Below are positions 11,215-24,208 of a DNA stretch of 64,000 bases, one piece after another. The position numbers were made by a program, and so were the translations under genes. The notes under the pieces are model-generated. The model was not told the origin of the DNA. It did no database searches and worked only from the letters and a program-made list of their open reading frames with translations. Numbering within the stretch: the first letter of the stretch is position 1; every line of letters starts with the position of its first letter. The stretch is from assembly GCA_008508345.1 (NCBI GenBank), contig QNGE01000871.1, positions 42,646 through 106,645 of the forward strand, in the 5' to 3' direction. This DNA is from Paragonimus westermani. Its lineage: Eukaryota > Platyhelminthes > Trematoda > Plagiorchiida > Troglotrematidae.

Positions 11215-11375
11215 ACTTTCGCATTCACATAGGTCGCGAAACCAGTCCCTCACTGAAAGGAACCAGTAGACTCGAGCTCTCCTCTTGTTAATGCATTCCA
11301 TTCATACCACCGGGATTTGAACCGCGGTGACGCTTTCATTGGACAGCCATGCTGACCGCTGTACTTTACGTGTGA
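11215..11375 (-). repeat. SINE, decayed, 3' tail missing
   Basis: On the minus strand it reads a tRNA-like B box (cggttcaaatcccgg), the hammerhead 3' half (GAGAGC in place of CGAAAC, then TCGA, GTC) and the downstream block ending at the gaatgcgaa segment. The tail beyond this is not recognised. The GAAA element is mutated, so the ribozyme is dead. Confidence 0.55.
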
Positions 11376-12616
11376 CATTGAGTAAGACTGATTTGTCATG
11401 CGCAAAAGCTCGACCATAGTCTCCCGTAACTGCAGCGCAATTAATCGATTGGAATTAGTAAAGCAGTAATTATTTCCCCCCTCGACACGATTAGACAGTT
11501 AACTTTATTCACAAGCCAGTGTGGCCAATCGCTTCGATGCGATTGGTAACAAAACACTGAAATGAACTTATGACAAGAGGTAAACAATAGCATTACATTC
11601 TTTGAAATTTAGCTAATTTAAAGGTGACAGTTATGTTATAAAAAGGTTCTTATCTTATGCCTTTCTGTTTCTCGGAAAAAATCGTTTATTTTCCACCCAT
11701 CATCATCATTGTTATTAATGTCAGTCGATTTAAGTCAAGTCAGTAATGTGTACTGTTTATTTCTGGTGCTGAGAGAATTAATAGCGTGTTTTTTTTCCAT
11801 CAATAATCATAATGTCAACAAAAGTTGTGGATAAGTAAATGAGCGACTGTGAGTAGTATGGATTCAACAAAATCACTGATTCAGATAAGTGATTAATATA
11901 TGGGTAAAAACAATGGGTTTGAGAACAACTAGAAAATATAAGAATTGATATATAAATAAGTGAGTGGACCCAGTTGAAGACGATGAAGACCAATCAAATG
12001 AAGCCAACAAGAAAGTGGTTGAAATTTCTAGAAAGGGAGTATTTTCTTCGATGACAGGCGATGAGCAATAATATCAAACAAATGATAAATCAACGGAAAA
12101 AGTGGCGTAGAATGAAGGCGAGTTTCACGCATTGAACTCTAACAAAAATAACATTAGCATTTATTGGTTAAAACAACCCATAGATATTAAACAGAAAAAT
12201 ATCCAGGTGAGTGTTCATTATTTGTTTGATGGGATGGACATGCGTGGCGAAACCTCAAAAATATTCATGGAATCAAATGTGAGGAAAGAACAACCATGAA
12301 AATGTGTCCAAATTGATAGCACAAACAAAAGATTCGCTAGAGTGAACGAACAGGTCTAAGACCATGTGGCATGTCTACGTTCATTAACAACTGTCATCAG
12401 AAATTGACACAGCCAGTACTGACTGAAGAGGCATGACCGGTGATTGGTGAGAGAATTACGCAATGGACCAAGAAATAGATAAGGGAAAATCGGATCATAA
12501 TGGGGATCACTATATGCTATCACGAAACCCAGTGCTGTTGCCTTCTGTATTGCTCATATGGCCTTCATACAACTGGCAAATTCAGTCCGTCGTTCCAATA
12601 GGCGGCTTAAAGCACA

Positions 12617-12677
12617 ATCATCATCATCATAGACAGTAATACATCAGTGGTTCACACTAATGCTTAACTGCCACAAT
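12617..12677 (+). repeat. Dispersed repeat R3, copy 1
   Basis: A (CAT)n run followed by agacagtaatacatcagtgg and ttcacactaatgctta. Almost the same string is found at 33557-33637. It is probably the end of an unclassified transposon. Confidence 0.6.
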
Positions 12678-14094
12678 ACAACTGCACAATACAACATAAC
12701 AACCAATCCCTATTTACTTGACGTGCATCTTATTCGCTGTGCATATTGCGGGCAATGAAACTGTCTCATGACATTGTTTTCACACCAACACTGTTTCGCT
12801 CTTTCATGAACTGGATGAGTTGTGTGACCTCTGTTCCTGGAGAAACCCAGTGATAATAGGCATTATGGGGACCTGGTATAAAACAGAAGTGTGGGATGAC
12901 GAACTGTCTAACCCCGGAAGGATCGTGTTTCGCAGTGCCAGGGAAATCGATAAAGAAGGTGGTATCGGCCTCTATTTGGGACTGCACCTAAAGACCTTAG
13001 GTATTCGTGGCAGGGTTCCGCTAGACCCTCCGAAATAAGTCTGACAATTAACCGACTTCACTCAAAACATCACTTGCTTTCGTTGTTTGAGTTATAGACC
13101 GTCTTCTGTACACAACGGTGCCAATGTAACCTTGCACAACGCTCTACGGAGAATACCATCCCCGCCTGGATCTAGATTTCAAACACCATTTATTAAATAC
13201 TGCAGCATTTTCCATTACTAATAATCTCGTCGAAGCATTAATGGAAGTCGAACCACTTTAGCATGTCCAGGACTAAAAGAGGTGATGGGTGGACTAGGCA
13301 CCGTGTTGTCTTGATTGCAGTCGTACCAACAAGGTTGATACAGTAAGCAATCTAAATACCACAACTCCACCTGGGTGTAGCGATCGTGGAATGCTTAAAT
13401 TTGGCTGTCTACACGGAACTCGACAAAATGTTTCTGATAACACCAGTCTATAGGTCTGTCACAAAGCGAATTTCTCACGCACGAAGACAGCTTAGAGCAG
13501 TTGAATGGCAGCTCATCATTGAGGAAATCTTCTGTGCCGCTAACAGCCATGTTCCAGCAAGGTGCCCCAGCTGTAGTAGAAGCCTTTTACACCTACAAAT
13601 TAGAACCAGACTTTGACCACAATAAAGCGTTCCGCCTGGAGCAGGTACCAATGAGGGCGAACTGAATTCGCGCTTGTTGAGAGTGTCATGTAGCGCGATC
13701 ATAATAAGGTTGCCACCAGACAGTACAAAAGCTGCGGGTAAATCTTGGGTTTTGCTACAGCGAAGTTATGGCACACAAATGGATTAAGATTGATATTTAG
13801 CGGCTGTAGACCCCTGTTGGATTCAACAGTACAAATGCAAAGACGGCCAACAATCTGAAGAAACAGTAAGTGTGCATAGCTACAAATCAAGAACGAATTA
13901 TGAACACCTAAACAGAAAATTGGCATATTTACTTCAAATCTCAATGCTGAAAGCCAGAGTCAAGTTACAGAGGAAATTAGCCCACAAACTATCACACTCA
14001 GACCTGATATTGTTGTATAACAGGCAGCTTCGCTCGTGGGTAGCAAAGTGCGTAATTCCGGGAACAAAAGCAGGTCTCACTATCAAGAAGGCGA

Positions 14095-14240
14095 GGGACC
14101 AGAAGCGACTAGCGGAATAGTGTGTACATACTATGGGGAACGTGACACCAGAGCAAAAGACAATGTACTGCTGCTCAACGTCTGTGGATACAAGTCGGTC
14201 ATATAAATAAATGCACGGGTTCCTAGTTCTATGTTTTGAC
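14095..14240 (+). repeat. Dispersed repeat R2, copy 1
   Basis: Aligned with 18580-18715 through several shared blocks: agtgtgtac-cactatg, gacaatgtactg, tgtgtggatac and gtacgggttt-type ends. It directly precedes the SINE at 14245. Repeat class unknown; both copies share the same orientation. Confidence 0.55.
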
Positions 14241-14334
14241 AGACGAGACGATCGGGCAACTTGATCATTGCTGACAAGCCAGAGTGGTTGAGCGTTCAGA
14301 TTTGATCATTCGGTCGTGCCTAATGTGAGGTCAA

Positions 14335-14390
14335 TGGCGCAGTGGTTATCACGGTTGCCTCATGATTGGAATGTCCGGAGTTCAAATCCC
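14335..14390 (+). promoter_or_regulatory. SINE internal polymerase III promoter
   Basis: A box TGGCGCAGTGG at 14335-14345 and B box region GAGTTCAAATCCC at 14378-14390, with about 32 bases between them, as in tRNA genes. The A box is kept in the 52.9 kb copy (TGGCGCAGTGA). Polymerase III transcription from here would include the downstream ribozyme. Confidence 0.75.
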
Positions 14391-14407
14391 GGCCGTGGCA
14401 AGGATAT

Positions 14408-14452
14408 GCACTACTGACGAGCTCTAATGAGAGCGAAACTCGAGTCCAGTGC
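14408..14452 (+). ncRNA. Hammerhead ribozyme in SINE
   Basis: Stem I pairs GCACT (14408-14412) with AGTGC (14448-14452), with an A·C mismatch at the first position (14413 with 14447). The core CTGACGA is at 14414-14420. Stem II is a perfect 5-bp hairpin, GCTCT-AATG-AGAGC, at 14421-14434. GAA is at 14435-14437. Stem III is minimal: A-C, loop TCGA, G-T. C17 is 14446, so cleavage is predicted at 14446/14447. All conserved catalytic bases are present, including G8 and G12. In the 38.3 kb copy the base after the cleavage site is T, which would restore the A-U closing pair, so the family consensus is probably perfect. Confidence 0.85.
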
Positions 14453-17400
14453 TTCGTTTCGAAACAAGCTGGCTGGAAAGTCCATCTGAATGGGATGACT
14501 GTGATCAAGTGAGTGATTTTCTACTTGAAAATAAACCAAATTCCCGATTACTCATCAGTAACTTAATAAAAGTGTCCAGAAACGGGCCGTTAGAAGGATT
14601 ATAAAGTACAAGAAAACCCCTTATCCGGAAGGGCTGGCAGCAATAGGTCAATTCTCAATGAGTTACAAATATCTCCACAGAGACCAAATTCTTATCTACA
14701 ACATAATCCACTGGCACTTATCCCATTAAATAGGGACCGACATCCCTCGCTAAAACTCAGTAGTGGAATCGATAGGTTACTTTGTAAACAGAACTGCTCC
14801 GCACTGGAGTACACTGCCCAACTTTGGTCACAGCTGAATCGGTTGAGAATTTTAAAATAGTACTCGATCAGCAAACAAATGGGAGACAACCGGCATTACA
14901 AGTTTCCTAACCGCTATACGAGCTCAGTTTCACACGTCATCAACTGCGCATGTCTGACTAGATGTTATTCCAATGTGTTTCAGTGCTTCTTGCTGAAATG
15001 GTTGCAGCCAGTAGATTCATTGAATTTACTTTTCACTCAGTTCGCTTCACTTTTTCGTTATACAAGTAAACTGTCCAACACATGAACAGGAACGCACAAA
15101 CAAAAATCTTTCTCATTCTCATAAAAACCTATGAACTTATAATAGTTTAAGACAGAACGCTTGAGGCATTGCAGTCCCATAGTAACCTCAAGCCAAAGAT
15201 GAAATCTAAATAACAGTGGCAAAGAAATATACGCCACTCATTTCTTATTTATGTGGGTTTATTAGCCATCATTTTATCAGCTATATAGAGTAAACGATCA
15301 TATCAACACATCTCGAAGTTTAGATGGGATGTTCATCATTTCGCGAACTGTCCGATAGGAGTAACATTGTCTGCAACGTGATCCCGTGACCAGTATCTCT
15401 CGGATCGGATGAGAATCGATTAATTATCTTCTTCTTGCGAGAAATGTTACACAAGTTTGCAAATTCCAGCGGAGTTACTCAAAACAGTCAGCTTCCCTGG
15501 GATAAAAACTAGACATTTTCGTAAGTCACCCGTCCGATCCACATAGATTTATACAATTTTTGCCTCATACTTTTTGTGATCTTTCTAGTAGGTGCAATTT
15601 TCTTTTGACAGTGGAAATGGCATATAGCTACTCTGTCATACAAAATGGAACCTGTCATCGTCACATTCGTGATCAGAACAAACAACTCCAACAATCTCCA
15701 ATATGTGGTAACTCACTGGTACAAACATGATGTTAACCTGATAGTGTAATGTCAGCTGAGCTGACTAGCAACTGTAAGACAGAAGTAACTAATGACCTTA
15801 GTCAGAAGTGATTAAGACGTCTCTCAGATAATTATCGTGTGATATGAAACCACAAGTGTGTAGAACAATTTTATAGTAAGTTATTTCGTAGTAAGAGAAA
15901 CCCGGTTTAAAAAGAATACCAGCCCAAAAGCAATGCGATCGAATTTACCTACAGTGCCCGGTTAGCCCGTGAACAAAAAACGATTCCGTTCATTTCATTA
16001 CTCCTTTACCTGAATTTTCGGAAAATTTAAAACCATTTAAAGGTGGCAGTAAAACGAGAGAAAACACAAGCAGGGACTGGTCCCGATCTGTTTGTAAAAT
16101 AATGACTCGCTGAGCCACTTCTGTAGTGCAAGACAACAAAATCTGAATAAACGTCATAGGTTCTGGAATTTTTCTTCCCCGTTTTCTCCTAAGACTGTTA
16201 AGCAATGCCGTCTGGGTTTGTTTTGATTAAGAAATGGAATACGCCTTAAAAATTAAGACAAGACGGTTGTCAATAATAGAACTGCTCGAAACTAAATCAA
16301 TCGAAAAATTATAACAGGACGTCTGTTGCTTTTTTCTCAATTTAACTGACTATGGAGCGTCGTAGAGAGTTGAGAGTTGGGACCCTTTATCACAACCATG
16401 AGAACATAAATATACCTTAAATTTGAATTCGCTGTACTAATTAAAATGGGCAAAAAGATTTCAGCAATAAATTTATTTTGATTCCAAAGTTTTTAAACAT
16501 AGAGATTCGTGTCATTTTCCCGCAGATTTTAATGTCAATTAACTTGACAGTTGGGAATGAACTTTACTCACAATCCTGTACACAAGTATTTTTTTATGAC
16601 TTGTTAAAAAACGGAATTTTAGGGTCACCTCGGTCGGTGGTTTATGGGATATTTGGCCTGTAGTTACCGTGTTCCACCAAGATGCTCGAAACGCATCAAT
16701 ATTTCTAATCAAGTATACGTGTGAACAGCGATTAAATGTCCGTGCTAACAAGAGAGAAATCAAACCAGATTGGTGAATTCTATGGAGGTCCCAAACGAAA
16801 CACTTTCAAAAGTGTGAATGGTAGTCTCTTTGTGGTGATGGTTCGAACAAATTAACGAACGGACAAAAAGCCTATTTACTTCAAAATATCCCAATTAAAA
16901 GCATAAATCTCCTTCAGTTTAGAAACAAATTGTTTTGCGAGCAAACAACATCAAAGTCAACGTTTGAAATTAGCCAGAAAATTTCTTAATGGGATAAGAC
17001 ATAATGATGGCACGTTCACCTCACACACCGAGATGGTCACATTGCAAACCCCGCCCCAGAAAAAAAGGTACTATCGATGAGCGATAACAAGAGAAAAAAC
17101 ACGTCTAGTGCAGTCTTTCGGAAAACTTATTTTGTTGCGAAAGCCATCGTAAGCTGTGGGTGCTGCTGATGAAGCTGTAACTGCAACTGCCAATGTTATC
17201 TATCTTGTTGTCATAATGGCATCACAAGAACAAAAACTTGCGTTGCGCAGACAGCCAGTGATTGCCAGGCGCATTGTTTCATTTTTTCTATTCACCTAAG
17301 AGTACTTCCACGAATCTGACAGAACGATGTTGCCATGATAATTTTCCTGAGGCAGTTGGTGTGACCCGAACAGAGTGAATGAAATGTAAGTCGTATCCGC

Positions 17401-18579
17401 TTACTTACTAAATTTTAGTAACTTTAAATAAATGATACATATCTACTGTCTAAAAATAGAAATCGAATGGAAGCTAAACACCATCACCTCGTTATTAACG
17501 CGTTTGGAGCACCGAATTACAGCTCACTCAAAACCGTCTAATGGGACCCTTTTAAGTGTGCTGCTTTGCTTAACCAGAACCAAGAAATGATGTTATTACG
17601 TAAGCTGGAATGCACATTGTTTTAGAAGAAAATGCATTAAGTCTAAATGCATACAGACCGATAGTTAATATGACTGTAAAATCAAGGTGTTTTGATGAGA
17701 ATTCAAAATGCCCGTTCGGAAACCTAGGGTGTAACATGGAGATAAGTAGTAAGGTGAACCATTTGTGACAAATAACCACACTAACACGTTCGTTAGTTTC
17801 CTTAGAGAGCACTCTTGTGGCTCATTATAAACAATGGCATTAGCTTACTAATGAGCACTTGGCAGACTTTGTAAAATACACCGAGACTCCATTGCAAAAT
17901 CTGTTTTGGAGGAAACGATTTAGTTATGAAGGCACTCCAGGCTAGAGGGTTGAGTCATCAAAACTTTATAAGAGGAAATGTGTTAACTAAGTACTAGGCC
18001 ATAATTCCATTTTTTTGAACATCGTTGCTAATCAGCTTAAACACCAGTGACGTAAACATAAAGCGGCATCCCGAAAACAATTATTCAAATTACTATGTAC
18101 ACAATACACAACAGTCAAATAAATCCTGCAAGCAAAGGCGGGTGTTTTCCACTCATTATCCTGTATTCAAATGGTACCTACATGGGACTGTCTGATGCTG
18201 TTGGGCTGTTCACTAGCTGACGAACGGCAGCAACTGTGCTATTCACTTGTGCGGTTTTGAAAGAGACCATACTAACATGTACACAGCAAAGAACGGTAGC
18301 TAGAACTCGTTTCAAAAATATGTTTCATCGCCTGCCACGGCCCATATTAATGAGAAAATCAAAGCAAAATTAATCAGTTTTAAAAGAAACATGCAATTAA
18401 GTTCTGTCTGGTGAGTGTCCCATTTTTTTCTAAGCGCAAAGTGATCTTTGATGTAAAATCATTAGCTTCTTTGATCAGACACTATCTGGTGGTTGCATAA
18501 CATACATCCTGGTTTGTGAATAGTAAAGCAAGTACAGTCGAAATCAAAAGGTAAGTCCCAGCGCCAGGAAGACGAAGAA

Positions 18580-18715
18580 TCAGACGCGAATGCTGAAACA
18601 GTGTGTACGCACTATGCGGGATAGGCTATCAAGACGAATGACAATGTACTGTTGACCAATGTGTGTGGATACATTTCAGTCATGTATTTGAGTGTACGGG
18701 TTTGCTGTCCTGTGT
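18580..18715 (+). repeat. Dispersed repeat R2, copy 2
   Basis: Second copy of the repeat at 14095-14240, about 75-80 percent alike by eye, same orientation. No SINE follows this copy, so R2 and the SINE are separate units. Confidence 0.55.
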
Positions 18716-19764
18716 GTTGGATTTCTCGTGGTGGATTTCGTCCCAGGCCAAGCGTCTTTTGCAGCCACAACAAGGTGACTATCTCAGGGTTATCTCCGGT
18801 CTAACTAGGGTAATGAAACATGTACACAGAGTGACAGACTAGTAAAAAGTGTAGGAGCATTCACCACTCTCTTCAGTGCTGTATCTTGGAACGGCGAGTA
18901 GATTGATCATTGACCACAACGTAAACAAAGTCTGTGTTGGATAATTTCAGCTTACACACAACACAATTGCAAGTATTACACAAAATACCACCTATCAATG
19001 TTCGTGTCCAGACCACTCTGAACAGCCACTATTAGGGAAATCCAACATCTCTGTAAAGTGATTTCCTGTTGCTGCTGTACGCCGTATGTTGTAACGAGGT
19101 GAAAATACTATCGTCGGGTCTGCTCTGATCGATAGTGTGAACTTGAAAACATCGGAAAACTGTTGCTGATAGAACCCAGCCTAACTAATCGATGGGCTGG
19201 CTAGCACAGGAACGTTGTGCTGGAATTGTCCAAGCGGACTTCCGCCACCGCCTCAAACAGTGTGGCTAGTACAGTCAATGTAAACGCGCCAGTCAGCCTA
19301 TTCCTGCACATTGTCTATGTCAGCGACAGCTAACTTCTTCATTGCTGGATTCCACAGATGTACGGGCTGAACCAAACGGAAGGCAAAATACTCACAAAAG
19401 TTAGTCAGAAAAAACTTGTTTTGAACATAAACTGTTCGGCAGTCACATGCTGAAGAGTCACCTTAACTCAACAGCAGTTCATTCATGATCAAAACCGGGT
19501 CATGACCACCAGCCAGCCAAAAACCATCAAGGAAAAAAGAACTAGAGTCTTAGGTATGAAGACAGAAGGAATAAGCTGACTTGATACCAAAACGTTTGAC
19601 TCCGTAGTGGCTACATGTTTTGTCAGATCAACAAAATACAGCCAAGGCTTCTACAGGTCGAGCTGACACAGCATGGTCATCTATATGTGAAATGGTAAAC
19701 TTGTCTGATTGAAAGGATTAGCAACATACAAAGTGACATACAAGGTGGATTAGGTCAGAGCTAC

Positions 19765-19900
19765 CTTTCGGATCAGTTTCGAAGGTATGTTGCGTAGTCG
19801 TTTCACAAATTGAATTCCCGCATAATTCTGACAGTAGACAAAGCCTAGCTCAGCAAAGTCCAAGTCTTGTTTGGCCAAACTTTTCTCTGCCAATAGACGT
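19765..19900 (-). CDS. WDR35: IFT121/WDR35 exon
   Basis: Minus-strand exon of 136 bases, from the acceptor attttgcag|ACGTCT to the donor CGAAAG|gtagct. It encodes RLLAEKSLAKQDLDFAELG followed by FVYCQNYAGIQFVKRL, the conserved IFT121 block between NPHPRL and the AEIESFFG helix. The first base (A) completes a CGA codon begun by the exon at 24120-24208. The exon ends in phase 0. Confidence 0.9.
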
Positions 19901-20898
19901 CTGCAAAATAGACAGAAGGACAACGAGTGGTAACCATCAGAGACGATCTGCCCCTAGGTAAATATTACTAGTCAGACAGTCCATTCACAAGGGAATATAT
20001 ACGCAGGTTTCATGTTCGTCATTTCAAGCTACATCAACCACTCAAACAGTAAGATAAGGTGTCGACAGATACTTAAAATAGATGTGTGAAGATGGTTTCA
20101 AATGAGCATGTGAGTAATACTGAAAAAAAAACATTTTACTGTAGTTCGGTAGATAGGCTGGACGCGTTCCTAAAGAAGTCTAGGTCATTCACAAGCAGGT
20201 TTCAGGCCAAACCTTCAGATGTAGCTGCCTGGCCGATCGATAAGCTCATCTAAACAAGAAAACTGATTAGTTTTGAGTGCTGCTCAACTTCCAACAATCA
20301 GTATTTCAGATTATTAATGGCAGAACTAAGTGGGAACCTCGAGCTGACTCACCTGGGTTCGTACTGAGAAATAACTATAAATGGTCAGCGTGTGTCCACT
20401 CGCTACTGTCCGCGAGTGTGCACTGAGCGGTCTGTACCGTCTAAACTAGACAGTGTGACGCACGTGTGTTAATGGCTTCGCTAGTTGTGTTACGTAAGTG
20501 AATACTAGCAATGATCAAGTCATAGTGGAGACCCTGCTAAAAAGCCGCGAATGATGTCGATCTACAAATTGTGAACTTAGTAAGCTGTTAGTCAATTTCA
20601 TACTCATTCGGTAAGTTATATACAGAACAAATAAACCAGATAATTTGGGTTCCGATCACTTTCTAGAGAAAGCGAGATGGCGCCACGACCATGAGTTAAA
20701 ACGTTTATCTTACCAGTCTATTGATTTTCTTCATGTAGTGCGGTACATCAAACCCATACTTCATACGTGACACGAAAGTATGTGATGCAGTAAATCTTTA
20801 TGGAAATTCCATGTGTGGACGTTTCTTAAATTTTCAATGTTCATTGTTTAGTTACCCGTAGTAATACGGAAACAATTATTATCGAAACATTATGAGTG

Positions 20899-21330
20899 TG
20901 GGACATTTTTGGAGGTCAAAATTCCCCTCGACTGACACTGCCGCGCCCCTCTTCGTGACCCCGTCCAAGTACACGCTTGTTTTCGATATCCCCACAACAC
21001 ATGTCTAAAAGTACTAATTCCTCCAGCCCCCCTCCCTCAGTCTTTGAATCCTAGTCACCTGCCCCACATCTATTGTTATCTGTCAGTCTCATCCCCCCTA
21101 CCTGCTGTGAATACGGTCCGCCATTAAACTGTCACCAGCTGATCGGTCTGCCCGAAGCCCGGGTATTTAGACACACATCAGACCGATCTGATCGCATTCG
21201 GTCGGTTCGCCATTGTCTGTCGGTAGTATGTTCTTGTACTTGACGTGTCTTCCGGACCCTTGACGGCCAATTGCGGCCAAACATTGTGTTTTATCCCACG
21301 AACGCAAACGAATTGAGGTTTGTTCTTGTA
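20899..21330 (+). other. C-rich segment of unlike composition, possible solo LTR or promoter
   Basis: Composition changes sharply from the AT-rich surroundings to runs such as ccagcccccctccctc, followed by a region with paired short motifs (gaccgatctgatcgcattcgg). The left edge tgtgggacattttt would suit an LTR start, but no matching right end, target duplication or second copy was found. A small open frame follows at 21347-21553. Nothing decisive. Confidence 0.2.
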
Positions 21331-22335
21331 ACTGATTATTTTATTCATGTCAATAGTACCACGTTTCCAGCGACTTGATTTGGTTTTGATGTTTGGCGTC
21401 GTTGGTTATACGTGCATCACTCAACGTTTGTCGGAAGAACGTACGATGAGCATTATGGAAAACAGTGATCATGGTTGGGTTGTCCAGAGTGTGAACTCTA
21501 ATGATCCATTTTTACGTTGTTTTTTTAAGCCACGTGCCCTAAGAATGAACTAAAAGGGGCTGACTGACCGTTGCTCAACAGAGATAATTACCAATGTGTA
21601 CAATATATGGCTTACGTAAGCTTACCGAGTAAGCAAAAAATCAAAATGCTCATGTTTCTTACCATATCGTGCAGCCTGTTTAAGTGTACTCGAAGAACTA
21701 GATCTGTTGGCAACTTCAGAGTTCGGAAAGTATTGCTCACCACCTCTTTGTGAGCTCCATCCCGTGTGAAAGGGATAATAGAGACTCTGTCTGAACAACT
21801 TAGGCGTACGATCGTCCGACTGGCTTTCAGCAGAATCTGAACAACGTTGGCGCTTAAATCGATGCTAGAGTTGAAGGTTTCGAGTATGATATTACGTCAT
21901 TAAACCTGAAGTAGTACACCCTCTCAACCGACAGAAAATCTAGCCATGCACTCTTGAAGTGGACTGAACAACCAACCTCCAGAACCAATCAGGGATCTAT
22001 GAAATTTGCAGACCAGAATACCTTCTGAAAAAACTGTGAAAGCCTAGGCTGGTCAATGGCCATGTGACACACACTTTGTGGTGGATAGTTCGCCGTTATT
22101 ACGTTTGGTCTGAATGAAGTGAGCACTTTGTGTCACACCTTACTTCCACAACACATTATCTACCTGATCACACCATTCCTGATCCCAAAGGACGACTGCT
22201 AATCAAAATAGGACTACGTGGATATACAGTTAATACGCGGAACAAACATAGGGTGTCATGCTTTAATTTGAGTTGCATGCCATATCGAACGTATCCTAAT
22301 TAGACCCACTCAGGATCGTTGGCCTACATAACTGC

Positions 22336-22622
22336 AACCTAATCCAAGCTGAATATCACTCATATCTGATCGCAGCCTCCGCATTCATAGAGACTTTGGG
22401 GTCGGCCTCTCTCGATAAGAAGCGTTAAACTCGAGTTTCGCTCTTGTTAGGGTCCATCCGTAGTGCCAAAGCCGAGGATCAGAACTCCGGCCAGGTTTCC
22501 ATCAGGCAACTGTGTCGGCCACTGTACCATTGACCCCAGATTAAGCACGATCCAATTATCAAACGTGAACGTTCAACCAATTCCCCTTGTGCCTAATGAT
22601 CGGGCTGCCCGATCCTCTCGAA
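22336..22622 (-). repeat. SINE, full-length but decayed
   Basis: Minus-strand copy with leader, tRNA-like head, hammerhead region and tail segment. The ribozyme core reads CGGATGG in place of CTGACGA, but the 3' half (CGAAAC-TCGA-GTT) is kept. The leader confirms that the family extends about 90 bases upstream of the A box. Confidence 0.7.
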
Positions 22623-24119
22623 AAGAAACACATTAACTGTCCTGTTAAATCTAATCGGTAACCCTGCGACTTACGAGACAGACTAAAATCTCAGGTCTCA
22701 TTAAACCTGCTAGTCGGGCTAATTTCTAGTTGAACTTCACAACCAGTTTGTTCGTGCAGATTCATTGCGACCACGAATTTGGTGCTCACATTTATCATTT
22801 ATTATAGCAAACTTATTTAAACGGCTGGCTTCAAATTTTCAAACATGAAAATGAAATCGTTGACACTAAGTTTTGAGAAAGATCTTCCAAATACTCTGTC
22901 CTCATCATCACACGCAGCAGTGCAACCGCAGCTCACAGTGATGCGCATCCAACATCCAACCGTGACAATAAAAAACAAGCACCAATTAGTAAGTCCACGA
23001 GAAGAAACTGATGGAATACGATTGCTATAAGAGGCCTACATCTAACTCAAACATGTGTATCGATCAGTTCACATCAAGTGCGCGCTGTTAACAGAGGTCT
23101 TTCATTTAGACCTGCTTTATCTGCTACCGAACTTCTCAAGAGGCGTGAGACACTGCAAACATGTTAGTGAGATGGGTCGACAACACTATTTGTCTACTGA
23201 GCATACTAATCAAGGGCTCATGTAAGGTCCTCATATGCTTGGAACTAGCCGTTAATTGTAATGCGAAACTGGAAATATGATCCGGATACAAGCCTGGTTT
23301 CGACAGTGACACTTCAGTATGCCCACTACTTTAAAGCAGATACAGGTGTTCTAAGACGAAAATTTCATCATACTAAAGCATGCCCACATCACTATCTGTA
23401 TTGTGCTCTCTCCAATTCTAAAGACAAGACATCAAATGAATGCTACAAGAAAAAAATATCCATCTGTGCAGGCTTCTCTAGACGAAGGCAGAATATTTGC
23501 CACTTTACCCTCTTTCTCGTAAACCTACTATCCAAACCTCATCCGATTAGAACTTGTCCCTGCCTACCCTCCCAAGTCTTCGACTCTGCACGTCTGTGTG
23601 TTTTCCGTTCCACCCATGACGCAATCATGTATGCTGTCACTGCTGGTAGTCAACACTGTATGGTTTCCGTTGGTTCTCTTTCTCACACTCGGGATCTTGT
23701 CACCGCGGATTCATTGGTTCCTGTTCTCTTTGCATAATAATAGTACTTGGTGGTCTCTTCTTCTCGTAACTCTCCGTCTAGTTTCGTTGTACTGTTGAAA
23801 CTTGCCCAGCACTAGGGATAACTTGAGGTTAACGCTTTTTGCTGTGACCATTATATCATCGATACCGTTTTTCTCTACAATATCTGTTCATTTTATCACA
23901 CTGCCGTTGTAGAAATCCGTTGCGTTACTCAACGTTTATCTAGTAAACGCTACATCAGTCTTTTCTTAAACCGGTCTTGAGAAGAGTCCCAAGAAGTTGA
24001 AAAGAGTTACGATGCAAGCAAAGCTCACAAAAATACTGTTAGTAATGTCCGATTTTAAATGATCCCACAGTGAACAAACCAGTCGAACATTTAGTTACTT
24101 TGTTAAGAATGAAACCCAC

Positions 24120-24208
24120 CGCAATCGAGGATGTGGATTAGCCTCGATCAGTTCCAAGGTTTTCGACGGTCCTTCCTTCTCCAACATCATCTCACACTCA
24201 CGAAATAT
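24120..24208 (-). CDS. WDR35: IFT121/WDR35 exon, 89 bases
   Basis: Minus-strand exon from the acceptor ctggttag|ATATTT to the donor GATTGCG|gtgggt. It encodes IFRECEMMLEKEGPSKTLE followed by LIEANPHPRLR. NPHPRL is a well-conserved marker in this region of IFT121. It ends with two bases (CG) completed by A from the exon at 19765-19900. Too short for an ORF search, it was found by looking for the block expected between its neighbours. Confidence 0.88.

Larger units (their letters stand above)
14245..14575 (+). repeat. tRNA-headed SINE with hammerhead, best copy
   Basis: Full-length copy. The order is: a leader shared with copies at 22.6 and 52.9 kb; a tRNA-like head with polymerase III boxes; a hammerhead ribozyme at 14408-14452; the block ttcgaaacaagctggctgg; a segment ending near tgatcaagtgagtg; and a tail containing acttgaaaataaacc and tactcatcagtaa. 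The tail is shared with the copy at 38.4 kb. The schistosome Sm-alpha family is a known tRNA-related repeat with a hammerhead; this element has the same plan, but its relation by descent is not established here. As it has no coding capacity, it must be mobilised by another element. Confidence 0.85.
10687..19764 (-). other. IFT121 intron of 9.1 kb
   Basis: Contains a SINE fragment (11.2 kb), a short dispersed repeat (12.6 kb), a pair of related dispersed repeats (14.1 and 18.6 kb) and the best-preserved SINE (14.25-14.58 kb). Open frames at 13386-13616 and 13872-14120 (plus) lead into the 14.1 kb repeat and could be a decayed transposon product, but I recognise no domain. The stretches 11380-12610, 14600-18590 and 18720-19760 show nothing clear. 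Confidence 0.7.
19901..24119 (-). other. IFT121 intron of 4.2 kb
   Basis: Contains a pyrimidine-rich segment at about 20900-21330 (described separately) and a SINE on the minus strand at 22336-22622. The 158-codon open frame at 23261-23737 (plus) has no recognisable domain and is of a length expected about once by chance in a window this size. Confidence 0.65.

Noticed and set aside
13386..14120. Two plus-strand frames as exons of a second host gene
   Set aside because: No domain recognised, several stops between them, and they lead into dispersed repeat R2; more likely transposon remnants.
23261..23737. 158-codon plus-strand open frame
   Set aside because: No recognisable domain, intronic, and an open frame of this length is expected about once by chance in six frames of 64 kb at this base composition.
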